Assembly (NCBI RefSeq): GCF_007827955.1
Contig: NZ_VITR01000006.1
Span: forward strand, 248,001 to 312,000
Direction: 5' to 3'
Length of the DNA: 64,000 bases
From: Nitrospirillum pindoramense
GTDB lineage: Bacteria > Pseudomonadota > Alphaproteobacteria > Azospirillales > Azospirillaceae
Below are positions 17,606 through 26,273 of the stretch, one piece after another; within the stretch, counting starts at the first letter, position 1, and each line of letters starts with the position of its first letter. Under the pieces are notes generated by a model, which saw only the letters and a program-made list of their open reading frames with translations, made no database searches and was not told the DNA's origin. Made by a program: the position numbers and the translations under genes.

Positions 17606-18361
17606 ATGAGGGCATCCGGCAACAGCATCGCCCGAGGCGAGATTGACCGCCGCCGCCTTCTGGGTCGCGGCTTGGCCTGGGGCGCATTCGCCCTGACGGC
17701 AGCGAGTGGCGGCGTGAAGGCACAGCCCGGTGTTATCCGCATCGCCGGCAACCCCGCCTGGTACCCCTACAGCTGGGAGGAGGGCGATCACCTGCGCGGC
17801 CTGGGGGTGGAGCGCGCAGACGCCGCCCTCGGACACATGGGCCTGTCCACCGTCCCGCTGGCGTTCGGCCGTTGGCAGCGCGCCCTGGCGGCACTGGCCC
17901 ATGGCCAGGTGGACCTGCTGGTTTCCGCCCTGTGGAACGCGGAGCGGACGGATCGCATGCTCTATACCGCGCCCTATGCCAATGATGAGGTGTGCGCCTT
18001 TGTCCGCCGCCAGGACATGGGCGCGTATCGCGGCGTGGACGATCTGTTGGGACGCGTCGGTGTCGCCCCGTTGGGCAGCGCCTACGGCGCCGACATGGAT
18101 GCGCTGGAGGCGCGTGGCCTGAAGCTGGAGCGCAGCGGCACGGTGGAGGGCATGCTGCAACGCGTCCGCTATGGCCGGGCGGATTTCTGCGTGCTGGTGC
18201 GCCTCAACGGCCTGCACCTGCTGGAGAGGATGCGATTGGAGGAGGAGCTGGCGCCCCTGCCCTTCGCCCTGGCCGCCCTTCAGGTCCGCATGCTGATCCG
18301 CCGCGATGGCCCCCTTGCCGGCCGCTTGGACGCCCTCAACACCATCATCACCGATGCCTAG
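17606..18361 (+). CDS. Periplasmic solute-binding protein, family 3-like
   Basis: About 251 aa. The N-terminus has a twin-arginine-like DRRRLLGRGLAW motif and a hydrophobic stretch ending near VKAQ, so it is probably exported. The mature part looks like a PBPb domain: GVIRIAGNPAWYPYSW at the start, LSTVPLAFGRWQRALAALAHGQVDLLVSA, then YANDEVCAFVRRQD and GRVGVAPLGSAYGAD. These fold into the two lobes that bind amino acids or related small polar molecules. No permease or ATPase gene is adjacent, so it may act as a stand-alone sensor protein. Start is uncertain: ATGs exist at 17537 and 17606; the latter is nearest the twin-arginine motif. Confidence 0.78.
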   Translation: MRASGNSIARGEIDRRRLLGRGLAWGAFALTAASGGVKAQPGVIRIAGNPAWYPYSWEEGDHLRGLGVERADAALGHMGLSTVPLAFGRWQRALAALAHGQVDLLVSALWNAERTDRMLYTAPYANDEVCAFVRRQDMGAYRGVDDLLGRVGVAPLGSAYGADMDALEARGLKLERSGTVEGMLQRVRYGRADFCVLVRLNGLHLLERMRLEEELAPLPFALAALQVRMLIRRDGPLAGRLDALNTIITDA

Positions 18362-18456
18362 CGGACCATGTCACGCATACTTGTCCCAGTGGCCACGATG
18401 CCTGTATTCTCCGGGGGATAGCCCCGCCAATGGGAACGCCCCAACGGAAGACGCCC

Positions 18457-18879
18457 ATGCCCGGCAAACGTTATTTGATCGAGTTCGTCGTCGCCCTGCT
18501 GGCTTACGCCCTGCTGATGACCTTGTCCCTGGTGGCGTTGAACAACGGCTGGGTGCAAGGGGGCATGCGGACGGTGGTGGCCATCGCCCCCATGGTGGCC
18601 TGCGTCGGAATCTGGGGGGCGGTGGTGCGCCATCTGAAGCGCAGCGGGCCCGAGGAGGGCCGGGTGCAGCTGATCGCCATCGGCTTCGCCTTCGCCGGCA
18701 CCGCCCTTCTCACCGTCACCTATGGTTTCCTGGAGGTCGCGGGCTTTCCACGCCTGTCCATGTTCCTGGTGTGGCCGCTGATGGTGGTGCTTCTGGTCCT
18801 GGGGCAGTTCCTCGCGCGGTGGCTGCAGGGGTCGGCGGAGGGGGACGAGGCGGAGGGGGACGAGAATGACGAGGTGTGA
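18457..18879 (+). CDS. Small integral membrane protein, four predicted helices
   Basis: 140 aa with four hydrophobic segments: FVVALLAYALLMTLSLVAL, TVVAIAPMVACVGIWGAVV, IAIGFAFAGTALLTVTYGFL and LVWPLMVVLLVLGQFLA. The C-terminus is strongly acidic (GDEAEGDENDE). GGAAG precedes the ATG; an ATG nine codons earlier is possible. It is followed 33 bp later by a 66-aa XRE regulator. Pairs of a small membrane protein and an XRE regulator are widespread in bacteria; the membrane protein's role is not known. Confidence 0.8.
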   Translation: MPGKRYLIEFVVALLAYALLMTLSLVALNNGWVQGGMRTVVAIAPMVACVGIWGAVVRHLKRSGPEEGRVQLIAIGFAFAGTALLTVTYGFLEVAGFPRLSMFLVWPLMVVLLVLGQFLARWLQGSAEGDEAEGDENDEV

Positions 18880-18912
18880 GGCCCCCACCGGCCACGACGG
18901 GGCGCGGCCGTC

Positions 18913-19113
18913 ATGAACAACCGCCTGCGTGAGATGCGCGCCCGCTACGGGTGGACCCAGGCCGACCTGGCCCGCCGACTGGAGGTGTCGCGCCAGACCG
19001 TCAACGCCCTGGAAACCGGGCGCTATGACCCTTCACTGCCCTTGGCCTTCAAGATCGGGCGGCTGTTCGGCCTGCCCATCGAAATGATCTTCCGCGACGA
19101 CGCGGCGTCCTGA
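18913..19113 (+). CDS. XRE-family transcriptional regulator, 66 aa
   Basis: Minimal Cro/C1-type DNA-binding protein. The five-helix HTH spans nearly the whole chain: RLREMRARYGWTQADLARRLEVSRQTVNALETGRYDPSLPLAFKI is the conserved layout, with WTQADLARRLEVSRQTVNAL as the helix-turn-helix. The C-terminal FGLPIEMIF segment matches the YgzD/YozG subgroup. It is 33 bp downstream of the membrane protein gene and probably co-transcribed with it. It likely regulates that pair. Confidence 0.9.
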   Translation: MNNRLREMRARYGWTQADLARRLEVSRQTVNALETGRYDPSLPLAFKIGRLFGLPIEMIFRDDAAS

Positions 19114-19137
19114 TATCCGCCAGCCGGGTTGGCGCCT

Positions 19138-19821
19138 CTAAGCCAGCGCCTCGGCCACGGCCCGCAGCACGTCGGGGTTGCGGCACATGGTGACATGGGC
19201 GCCGTCCACGGCCACCACGCGGCCCAGGGGCTCAGGCACCCAGCAGCTTTCCCAGGCGACCACGCCGTCGTCGCGGCTGTAGATCGCCGTGGTCGGCATG
19301 GGCAGGGGCTGGGATAGCCGGCTGGGATCAAGGTCGTCGGCATAATGGCGGGCCAACAAGCGGATCAGGGGTTCCAGGGGCGTGGCGGTCGGCAGGCGGA
19401 CCGGACTGCCGATGGTGACCACCCGGCGCACCTGGTCCGGGCGCGCCTGCGCCAGATCCCGGGCCAGAAGGCCGCCCAGGCTGATGCCCACCAGATCGAT
19501 GGGCCCGCCCGCTGCCTGAGAGAGCGCGTCCAACCGATGGCGCAGCCCGGTTCGAGCCGCCGCCGTGGGGCCGACGTTGATGCCCTGCCGCCACGGGTGG
19601 GGGGTGTGGCCGCATCGGGTCAGGAATTGGCGCAGGGGCTGGGTGAAGGGATCGGCGGTCAGGAAGGCGGGAATCACCAGGACGGTCCGGTCGCCGGGCG
19701 GCACCGCCGGCGGCGGCGCGGGCCGATAGGTGGGCAAGGACCAGAACTCCGCCCACAGACCGCGATAGGGGGGACGGGGCAGCGCCCCCGACCGATCAAA
19801 AACGCCCGTCAAGTCCAGCAT
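19138..19821 (-). CDS. Alpha/beta hydrolase (PGAP1/lipase-like)
   Basis: A 227-aa esterase/lipase-fold protein. The central GISLGG nucleophile elbow (Ser) follows LSQAAGGPIDLV; the catalytic Asp is probably in IYSRDDGVV and the His in DGAHVTM. The N-terminal TVLVIPAFLTADPFTQPLRQFL matches lipases of the class that hydrolyse lipid or GPI-like esters. No signal peptide is visible, so a cytosolic enzyme is likely. TGAGG lies 5 nt before the ATG at 19821; a GTG two codons earlier is possible. The substrate is unknown. Confidence 0.85.
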   Translation of the reverse strand: MLDLTGVFDRSGALPRPPYRGLWAEFWSLPTYRPAPPPAVPPGDRTVLVIPAFLTADPFTQPLRQFLTRCGHTPHPWRQGINVGPTAAARTGLRHRLDALSQAAGGPIDLVGISLGGLLARDLAQARPDQVRRVVTIGSPVRLPTATPLEPLIRLLARHYADDLDPSRLSQPLPMPTTAIYSRDDGVVAWESCWVPEPLGRVVAVDGAHVTMCRNPDVLRAVAEALA

Positions 19822-19884
19822 CGTCACCTCACCCCGAAACGATGGGGCGGAGATGTCGGTGGTTTCAAGCGCTGAGGCCCGCCC

Positions 19885-22155
19885 CTAACCCGAATGACCT
19901 GACCCAAGGGCGGCTGGCGTCGGCACGGACCCGACATGGGCGGCCAGCGCATCGGCCAACGTCGCGACGACACCCGGCCAGTCGCCGGGCCGCGCCTGGC
20001 GGAACAGGGTGGCGGTGGGATACCAGGGGCTGTCGGCGCGCGCGGTCAGCCATCGCCATTCCGCCCCGGTGTCCAGCATCAGCCACAGGGGGCGCCCCAG
20101 GCCCCCGGCCAGGTGGGCGACGGCCGTGTCCATGCTGATGACGAGATCCACCTGGGCCAGGACGGCGGCGGTGTCGGCGAAACTGCGCAGGCCATCGGCC
20201 ATGTCCAGGAAGTCCTCCCGCGCCGCCAGGGGCAGGTCCACCGTGTCCAGGTCCCGCCGCCCATCGTCCGTCTGCACCGAAACCCAGCCCACCCGGCCCG
20301 CCAGGCGCGGATCGGTCAGCAACGGCAGCAGGGGCGCCAGGCGCGGCGACCGGTGACGGTGATAGGGAAACAGGGTGGAGCCCGCCCAGCTGAGGGCGAC
20401 CCGCACCGGCGGCAGGATATCCAGCACGCCGTGCCAGCGGGCCACGGCGTCGGGCGGCGGCGTCAAGTAAGGGACGGTGTGCCCGGCCCAGCCCAGCGGC
20501 GTCCCGGCCAGAGACAGGAGGGCCATGCAATCCGCCTGCACCCACTGGCCGCCCGGCCACGGTGGCGGCAGGGGCTGGCCCAACGGGCCCACCTCCTCCA
20601 CCAGGTTGGACGCGGCGATCAGGTCCAGCAGCGTGTCCATGCCCCGGAACACCACGCGCATGCCCGCCGCCCGCAGCAAGGGGGCATAGCGGATGAAGTG
20701 CAGCACGTCGCCATGCCCCCGGGTGGCGGTGATGACCAGATGGGCGCCCGGCATCACCGTGCCATCCCATTCCGGTAAACCGGGCAGCGCCGACCCCAGG
20801 CCCGGCATGTGGCGACGCCAGGCGAAATGGGGCGCGCCAGCGGCGATGTTCCCCTGTTGCAGGAGGGACATGCCCAACCCCTGGTGCAGGACGGCGATGT
20901 TGGCGTCCCGCGTGGGCGGGTGCCGGTCCAGGGCGGCGCGGAAGTCCGCCGCCGCCGCAACGGCGTCGCCCCGTCGCAAGGCGATGAAGCCGCGGTTGGC
21001 ATACGCTTCGGCGGAACCGGGGTCCAGGTCCAGGGCGGTGGCGACATGGGCCACCGCCTCATCGATGCGGTTGGCGTCGATGAAGGCGGCGGCGGCCGTC
21101 ACCCGCAGGTCGGCCCGCTCGGGCGCCGCCGTCACCGCGCGCAGGATGGGCTCGATCGCCGCGTCGGCGTCGTGGGCCGCCAGCAGGGTGATCGCCAGGT
21201 CCCGCCAGGCGTCGATGCCGGGCGCCGACGAGGCCCGGTCACGGGCCACCGCCGCGGCGTCGCGGGCCAAGCCGCAGGCGCACAGCGCGCGGGCCAGATT
21301 GCCCTGGACCCGGGGGCGCTCCACCTCCGGCGCCATGCCTTGGTCCTGCTCCCGGTCCAGATGCTCCAGCGCCAGCCGATAGGCGGCGGCGGCGGCGAAG
21401 CTGTCCCCCTGGGCGAACCGGATGTCGCCCAGGTGCGCCAGCAAGCTGGCGCGGGCCCCGATCACCACCAGGGCATTGTTCACCACCTCGGCCGCGTCGG
21501 CCAGGCGGCCCAGCTGATACAGGGCGGTGGCATGGTTGGCGCGGTGGGCCGCGACCTGCGGCGCATGTCGCACCGCCGCCGCGAAATGGTCGATGGCGGC
21601 CTCATCCCGTGTCTGCAGGGCCAGCACACCCAACATGTTCCAGGCGTCGGCATAGCTGTCGTCCTCGGCCAACGCCTCCCGGCACAGGCGCTCCGCCCCA
21701 CCCAGATCATCCGCGCGCAGCCGCTGCCGGGCCAAAGCCAGCAGGGCCGCCGCGTCGCCTTTTGGCGGCGGCATAGGCAGCGCCTTGGTGGCGGCGGCCA
21801 GGCGTCCCCGTATCTCTTCCGCCCATGCGGTGTCGGCAGGCGCCAGGGCGAGCGCACGCCGCCAGCACGCCACCGCCTCGTCCAGGCGGTGCAGGTCCGC
21901 CAGGACAAGGCCCAGGCTGGCATGCAGGTCGGCCATGGCATCGAAACGCGCCAGGGCTTGGCGGATGTGGGCCTCCGCCTCTTTCAGGCGGCCGGTCTGC
22001 GCCAGGACCATGCCCAACAGGTGCGCGGCGTCGCCGCGGCCCGGGTCCCGCGCCAGCACCTGGCGGAAGATCGCCTCGGCGGCCTCATGCCGGCCGGCCT
22101 TATGCAGGCCCACGGCATAGCGCACCAGATCGTCGGCGGGCAGCAGGTCGGTCAT
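19885..22155 (-). CDS. TPR-repeat protein with C-terminal glycosyltransferase-like domain (copy 1)
   Basis: 756 aa. The N-terminal ~430 residues are TPR units, with the usual A/G/Y/A spacing (for example [21 protein letters not shown]). The C-terminal ~320 residues contain [38 protein letters not shown] and the [23 protein letters not shown] block, the GT-B donor region seen in TPR-glycosyltransferases related to GT9/GT41. Such proteins modify flagellin or surface structures in several alphaproteobacteria. It is paralogous to the gene at 22737-24563 across this whole C-terminal region and part of the TPRs. Its start has SD-like purines (GGAAACGAC) before the ATG. Confidence 0.85.
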   Translation of the reverse strand: MTDLLPADDLVRYAVGLHKAGRHEAAEAIFRQVLARDPGRGDAAHLLGMVLAQTGRLKEAEAHIRQALARFDAMADLHASLGLVLADLHRLDEAVACWRRALALAPADTAWAEEIRGRLAAATKALPMPPPKGDAAALLALARQRLRADDLGGAERLCREALAEDDSYADAWNMLGVLALQTRDEAAIDHFAAAVRHAPQVAAHRANHATALYQLGRLADAAEVVNNALVVIGARASLLAHLGDIRFAQGDSFAAAAAYRLALEHLDREQDQGMAPEVERPRVQGNLARALCACGLARDAAAVARDRASSAPGIDAWRDLAITLLAAHDADAAIEPILRAVTAAPERADLRVTAAAAFIDANRIDEAVAHVATALDLDPGSAEAYANRGFIALRRGDAVAAAADFRAALDRHPPTRDANIAVLHQGLGMSLLQQGNIAAGAPHFAWRRHMPGLGSALPGLPEWDGTVMPGAHLVITATRGHGDVLHFIRYAPLLRAAGMRVVFRGMDTLLDLIAASNLVEEVGPLGQPLPPPWPGGQWVQADCMALLSLAGTPLGWAGHTVPYLTPPPDAVARWHGVLDILPPVRVALSWAGSTLFPYHRHRSPRLAPLLPLLTDPRLAGRVGWVSVQTDDGRRDLDTVDLPLAAREDFLDMADGLRSFADTAAVLAQVDLVISMDTAVAHLAGGLGRPLWLMLDTGAEWRWLTARADSPWYPTATLFRQARPGDWPGVVATLADALAAHVGSVPTPAALGSGHSG

Positions 22156-22226
22156 GGGGCGTCGTTTCCTTGGGGGCGTCTACGTCTTGCACGGGCATGG
22201 TGCCGCGACCCGGCGCCGACCATTAT

Positions 22227-22263
22227 GCGTTTTGCCGCACGATCCAGCCAAAGGGCGTTTTGC
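22227..22263 (+). repeat. Direct repeat GCGTTTTGC x2 upstream of the bufferin-like gene
   Basis: Identical 9-mers at 22227-22235 and 22255-22263, 28 bp apart, 83-119 bp before the ATG at 22346. The second abuts GCAACC (22262-22267), which recalls the GTAACC -35 element of SigF-type ECF promoters, but no matching -10 follows at the expected distance. Confidence 0.3.
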
Positions 22264-22345
22264 AACCGGTCGCGCCTGCCCTTATCTTCGCGCTATCCGG
22301 CGCGGGCCACGAGGGTCGCTGTCCGGTCCCAACAGGAGGAAGGCC

Positions 22346-22687
22346 ATGTCTCATTCCCGCGTTCCGTCCCCCATCCGGCAGGTCCCCGCTAACCCGGCCG
22401 CACCCCAGACCGCGGCCACCGTCGCGGTCGCACTGGCCGGCGCCCTGGCGCTGGCGGCGTTCGCCGCACCCGCGCATGCCGCCGACAGCACCGAGAAGTG
22501 CTACGGCGTGTCCAAGGCCGGGCAGAACAGCTGCGCCAACGCCGCCGGCACCCATTCCTGCGCCGGGCAATCCACCAAGAACTATGACGGCCAGGATTGG
22601 AAGGCCGTAAAGGCCGGCACCTGCGCCAGCATGGGCGGCAAGACGGAACCGTTCAACGGTACCGGCACGCCCAAGGACGGCAAGTAA
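22346..22687 (+). CDS. Orphan DUF2282 (BufA1/bufferin-type) precursor
   Basis: 113 aa. After a 23-residue polar N-terminus and a hydrophobic stretch, a signal peptide probably ends at APAHA|ADS. The mature part matches DUF2282: [15 protein letters not shown] and THSCAGQS, then W85 and GTCASMGG. The four cysteines are C52, C63, C72 and C93. Relatives are bufferins, ribosomally made copper-binding peptides whose cysteines are modified by a MNIO enzyme (BufB, DUF692) with partner BufC. Neither gene is in the window. AGGAGGAAGG is a strong ribosome-binding site. The usual NDC is NSC here. The flanking genes are both TPR-glycosyltransferase paralogues on the other strand. Confidence 0.88.
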   Translation: MSHSRVPSPIRQVPANPAAPQTAATVAVALAGALALAAFAAPAHAADSTEKCYGVSKAGQNSCANAAGTHSCAGQSTKNYDGQDWKAVKAGTCASMGGKTEPFNGTGTPKDGK

Positions 22688-22736
22688 CCATCGGGCAGAC
22701 GATGACGGCGGGACCGGACCACCTGTCCGCCCGCCG

Positions 22737-24563
22737 TCATTGCGCAACCAGGGTCCGCAGCGCGCCCGCCATGTCATCGACCACCCCGGCCCAGTCACCG
22801 GGGCTATGCTGACGGAACAGGCGGGCGGTGGGGTACCAGGGGCTGTCGGTCCGGCCCGAAAACCAGCGCCATTCGCTGCCCGTATCCAGCATCAGCCACA
22901 ACGGCCGCCCCAAAGCCCCGGCCAAATGGGCCACCCCCGTATCCAGAGCGATGACCAGGTCCGCCTGCATCAGGATGGCGGCGGTATCGGCCAGTGTGCG
23001 CAAGCCGGCGCCCAAGTCCAGGAAATCGCCCCGCGTCGCCAGGGTGGCGCCCACCGTCGCCAGATCGCGCCGGCCATCATCGGTCTGGACGCTGACCCAC
23101 CCCACCCGCCCCGCCAAGGCCGGATCGTCCAGCAGGGGCAGCAACGGTGCCAGTCGCGGTGCCCGATGCCGGTGATAGGCAAAGCGGGTTGACCCCGCCC
23201 ATGCCAAGGCGACGCGGAACGGTGGCAGCGGCGCCAGCGCCCCGGCCCAGCGCTGGGTGGCGGACAGCGGGGGCGCCAGATAGGGTATGGTCCCGGCCGC
23301 GAAACCCAGCGATGTCGCCGCCAGGGGCAGCAGCGCCAAGCAATCCGCCTGTGCCCACTCGGTGCCTGGGGGAAGCGGCTGGGCCAAGGGTCCCGCGGAC
23401 TCCACCACACCGGATGCGTTCAATAAATCGACCAGGGCCTCCATCCCCCGGAAAACGACCCGCATGCCCGCCTGACGCAGAAGCGGGGCATATCGGATGA
23501 AGTGCATGGCATCGCCCAAACCCTGCGTCGCCGTCACCACCAGCGCGGCACCGGGGCGCACCACGCCATCCCACTCCGGCACCCCGGGCAGGGCGGGGCG
23601 CATGCCCGGCGCGCGGTAGCGCCAAGCGAAGTGTGGAACGCCGCCGGCGATGTCGCCCTGGCGCAGCAAGGCCATCCCCAGCCCCTCTTGCGCGGCCGCC
23701 ACCGTGGCGGCGCCGCTTGCCGGTGTGCCGTCCAGGGCGGCACGGAAGGCGGTTGCCGCACCGGCGGCATCGTCGTGGCGCAAGGCGATGAAACCGCGGT
23801 TGGCGTGCGCCTCGGCCATGTCCGGCGCCAGCGCCAGCGCAGCGGACACCTGCGCCTCCGCCTCGTCCACACGGTTGGCGTCGGTCAGCGCGGCGGAGGC
23901 GATGACGCGCAAATCGGCCTGGTCGGGCGCCAAGGCCACGGCGGCCAGCGCCGGTTCCACCGCGGCGTCCGGCTGTCCGGCCGCCATCAGTGTGTTGGCC
24001 AGATCGCGCCAGGTCAGCATGTCAGGGGACGCGGCCACCCGGTCACGCGCCACGGTCAAGGCCTCGTCCCACCAGCCGCAGGCGGACAACGCGCGGACCA
24101 AACTACCTTGCCGCCGCACCCGCTCTGGCCCCGGTGGAAGATGGTCCAGGGCCGCGCGATAGGCGGTGACGGCGCCGGCGGCGTCGCCCCGGGCCATGCG
24201 GACATCCCCCAGGGCGCATAGCAGCCCCCCATCAGGCCCCAGAAGGGATAGGGCACGGCTGAGCACCGCCTCCGCATCTGCAGCCCGGCCCAACAGGTTA
24301 AGGGCGGCCGCGTGATTGCGGTGGTGTTCGTGCACTCGCGGGGCGTGGCGGACAGCCTGGGCGAAGCTGTCCACGGCCGCGGGGTCGCGCCGCCGCAGCA
24401 ACAGGGCGCCCAAGATATTCCAGGCGCCGGCACAGGCGGGATCAAGGATCACGGCGTCACGGCACAGCGCTTCAGCCGCCGCGAGGTCACCTGCCCCCAA
24501 CCGATCGTGCGCCTGGCCCAATAGGATGCGGGCGCGATCGTCTGCATTGGGCCTATCGGACAT
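22737..24563 (-). CDS. TPR-repeat protein with C-terminal glycosyltransferase-like domain (copy 2)
   Basis: 608 aa, a shorter paralogue of the protein at 19885-22155. Shared blocks include [23 protein letters not shown] (copy 1 has the same stretch), [32 protein letters not shown], the [22 protein letters not shown] block, and SPWYPTARLFRQ. It lacks about 150 N-terminal residues of TPR found in copy 1. Both are on the minus strand, with the bufferin-like gene between them on the plus strand. The duplication is therefore tandem but has been interrupted, or the bufferin gene was already between. Function as in copy 1; acceptor unknown. Confidence 0.85.
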   Translation of the reverse strand: MSDRPNADDRARILLGQAHDRLGAGDLAAAEALCRDAVILDPACAGAWNILGALLLRRRDPAAVDSFAQAVRHAPRVHEHHRNHAAALNLLGRAADAEAVLSRALSLLGPDGGLLCALGDVRMARGDAAGAVTAYRAALDHLPPGPERVRRQGSLVRALSACGWWDEALTVARDRVAASPDMLTWRDLANTLMAAGQPDAAVEPALAAVALAPDQADLRVIASAALTDANRVDEAEAQVSAALALAPDMAEAHANRGFIALRHDDAAGAATAFRAALDGTPASGAATVAAAQEGLGMALLRQGDIAGGVPHFAWRYRAPGMRPALPGVPEWDGVVRPGAALVVTATQGLGDAMHFIRYAPLLRQAGMRVVFRGMEALVDLLNASGVVESAGPLAQPLPPGTEWAQADCLALLPLAATSLGFAAGTIPYLAPPLSATQRWAGALAPLPPFRVALAWAGSTRFAYHRHRAPRLAPLLPLLDDPALAGRVGWVSVQTDDGRRDLATVGATLATRGDFLDLGAGLRTLADTAAILMQADLVIALDTGVAHLAGALGRPLWLMLDTGSEWRWFSGRTDSPWYPTARLFRQHSPGDWAGVVDDMAGALRTLVAQ

Positions 24564-24820
24564 GGGCGGTCACTTCCTTGGGGACTCAGCCCGGCGCGAG
24601 GGCAGCGGGCGTGGTTGGTCACTTCGCCGCACCCTACACCATTGGAACCGCCTAAGCGGACATGCCATAAGCCGCCCGCTGCCAGGCATGCCCGGCCGGC
24701 GGCCCTGCTCCCCCTTATCCAGGCTCAGGATCAGGTCGCCGCCAACGAAATCCTGGTCTAGGCTGAATTCTCCGACACATCCTGTCCCAAACACGTTTTC
24801 CCCAGAAGGGGCCGTTCCCC

Positions 24821-26182
24821 ATGGCATTGGCAGCATATCGACGGACGCGGCGCCTGTGGTTTTCCCGCGAGGGCTGGCAGCGGCGCCTGGTGTTCTGGGG
24901 CGGCGGCGTGCTGGTGGGTCTGGCGGCCGTCGTCTTCGCCGCCTTGGCGGACAAGGCGCAGGAACTGTTCGGCGCTGCCACCGCCGGGCGCCCTTGGCTG
25001 CCCCTGCTATTGACCCCGGCGGGGTTGGCGCTGTCGGCCTGGCTGACGCGGAGCTATTTCCCCAACGCCGGCGGCAGCGGCATTCCCCAGGCCATCGCCG
25101 CGCGTGAGCTGCGCGACCAGCGGGAGCGGACGGCGCTGGTGTCCATCCGCCTGGCGGTGGGCAAGATCGTGCTGACCCTGGTGGGGCTGGCGGTCGGCGC
25201 CTCCATCGGGCGCGAGGGGCCGACGGTGCAGGTGGGCGCGTCGCTCATGCACCGGGTGGGCGCCACCTTCGGCGGCCGCTTCCCCGGCCTGTTGCTGGCC
25301 GGTGGCGCCGCCGGCGTGGCCGCCGCCTTCAACACGCCGCTGGCCGGCATCGTCTTCGCCATCGAGGAGATGGGGCGCGGCTTCGACATGCGGACCGGCG
25401 CCCTGGTGCTGGCCGCCGTGACCGTGGCGGGCGCCGCCCCCCTGGCCATCCAGGGCGACTATCTCTATTTCGGCCAGAGCACGGCCCACATGGCGACCTG
25501 GCAGGACTGGGTCCTGGTACCGTTGTGCGGGGTGGTCGGCGGCCTGGCCGGCGGCTCCTTCAGCCGCGTGGTGGTGCGCATGGCCAAGGGAATCGGCCAT
25601 TGGCCCGGCCATGCCGGCCGGGTGGGGCGCTGGATCAAGGCCCACCCCGTTCCCTTCGCGGCCCTGTGCGGCCTGGTCCTGGCCCTGCTGGGCCTGGCCA
25701 CCGGCGGCGACACCTATGGCACCGGCTATGCCCAGGCCAAGGCCCTGCTGGAGGCTGCATCCCATCCGCAGGCGGCGGCCGCCGTTTCCCCCGTCTTCGG
25801 GCCGGCCAAGTGGCTGGCCACCGCCCTATCATCCGTCAGCGGCATCCCGGGCGGCATCTTCTCCCCCTCGCTGGCCGTGGGAGCGGGTCTGGGCGCGGAA
25901 CTGGGGCACCTGCTGCCCGGCGCCAATGGCGAGGTCGCGGTGCTGGTGGGCATGGTCGCCTATTTCGCCGGGGTGGTGCAGGCGCCCATCACCGCCTTCG
26001 TCATCGTGCTGGAGATGACGGGCAACCACGCCATGGCGGTGCCCATCATGGCCGGCAGCCTGATCGGCTGTGGTGCTGCCCGCATGATGGGGGCTGAGGC
26101 CGTGTACCACGCCCTGTCCCATGGGTTCCTGGACAGGGCGCACAAGGCCATCGCGGCGCGCGGCCCCTCCACCGCCCGCTGA
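24821..26182 (+). CDS. CLC-family chloride/proton antiporter
   Basis: 453-aa integral membrane protein with about ten helices. It carries the three CLC selectivity motifs: GGSGIPQ (residues 84-90), GREGPTVQ (with gating Glu132) and GGIFSPSLAVG. The internal glutamate pair of AFNTPLAGIVFAIEEMG (Glu182/183) aligns with the proton-pathway Glu of exchangers, which argues for a Cl-/H+ antiporter rather than a channel. No CBS domains follow. AAGGGG lies 9 nt before the ATG. Such proteins support acid resistance or osmotic adjustment. The neighbouring genes do not refine this. Confidence 0.94.
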   Translation: MALAAYRRTRRLWFSREGWQRRLVFWGGGVLVGLAAVVFAALADKAQELFGAATAGRPWLPLLLTPAGLALSAWLTRSYFPNAGGSGIPQAIAARELRDQRERTALVSIRLAVGKIVLTLVGLAVGASIGREGPTVQVGASLMHRVGATFGGRFPGLLLAGGAAGVAAAFNTPLAGIVFAIEEMGRGFDMRTGALVLAAVTVAGAAPLAIQGDYLYFGQSTAHMATWQDWVLVPLCGVVGGLAGGSFSRVVVRMAKGIGHWPGHAGRVGRWIKAHPVPFAALCGLVLALLGLATGGDTYGTGYAQAKALLEAASHPQAAAAVSPVFGPAKWLATALSSVSGIPGGIFSPSLAVGAGLGAELGHLLPGANGEVAVLVGMVAYFAGVVQAPITAFVIVLEMTGNHAMAVPIMAGSLIGCGAARMMGAEAVYHALSHGFLDRAHKAIAARGPSTAR

Positions 26183-26230
26183 TCCAGCGGTTCCTGACCA
26201 ACGGCCTATACCTGGCTCCCGGGTCATCAC

Positions 26231-26245
26231 CGTATATTGCATACG
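26231..26245. promoter_or_regulatory. Inverted repeat before the MetX-like hydrolase gene
   Basis: CGTAT and ATACG flank ATTGC, 29 bp before the ATG at 26274. The AT-rich composition and position suggest a promoter/operator overlap; no factor is assigned. Confidence 0.3.
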
Positions 26246-26273
26246 ATAAGAAACCGCCTGGAGCCTTCACGCC

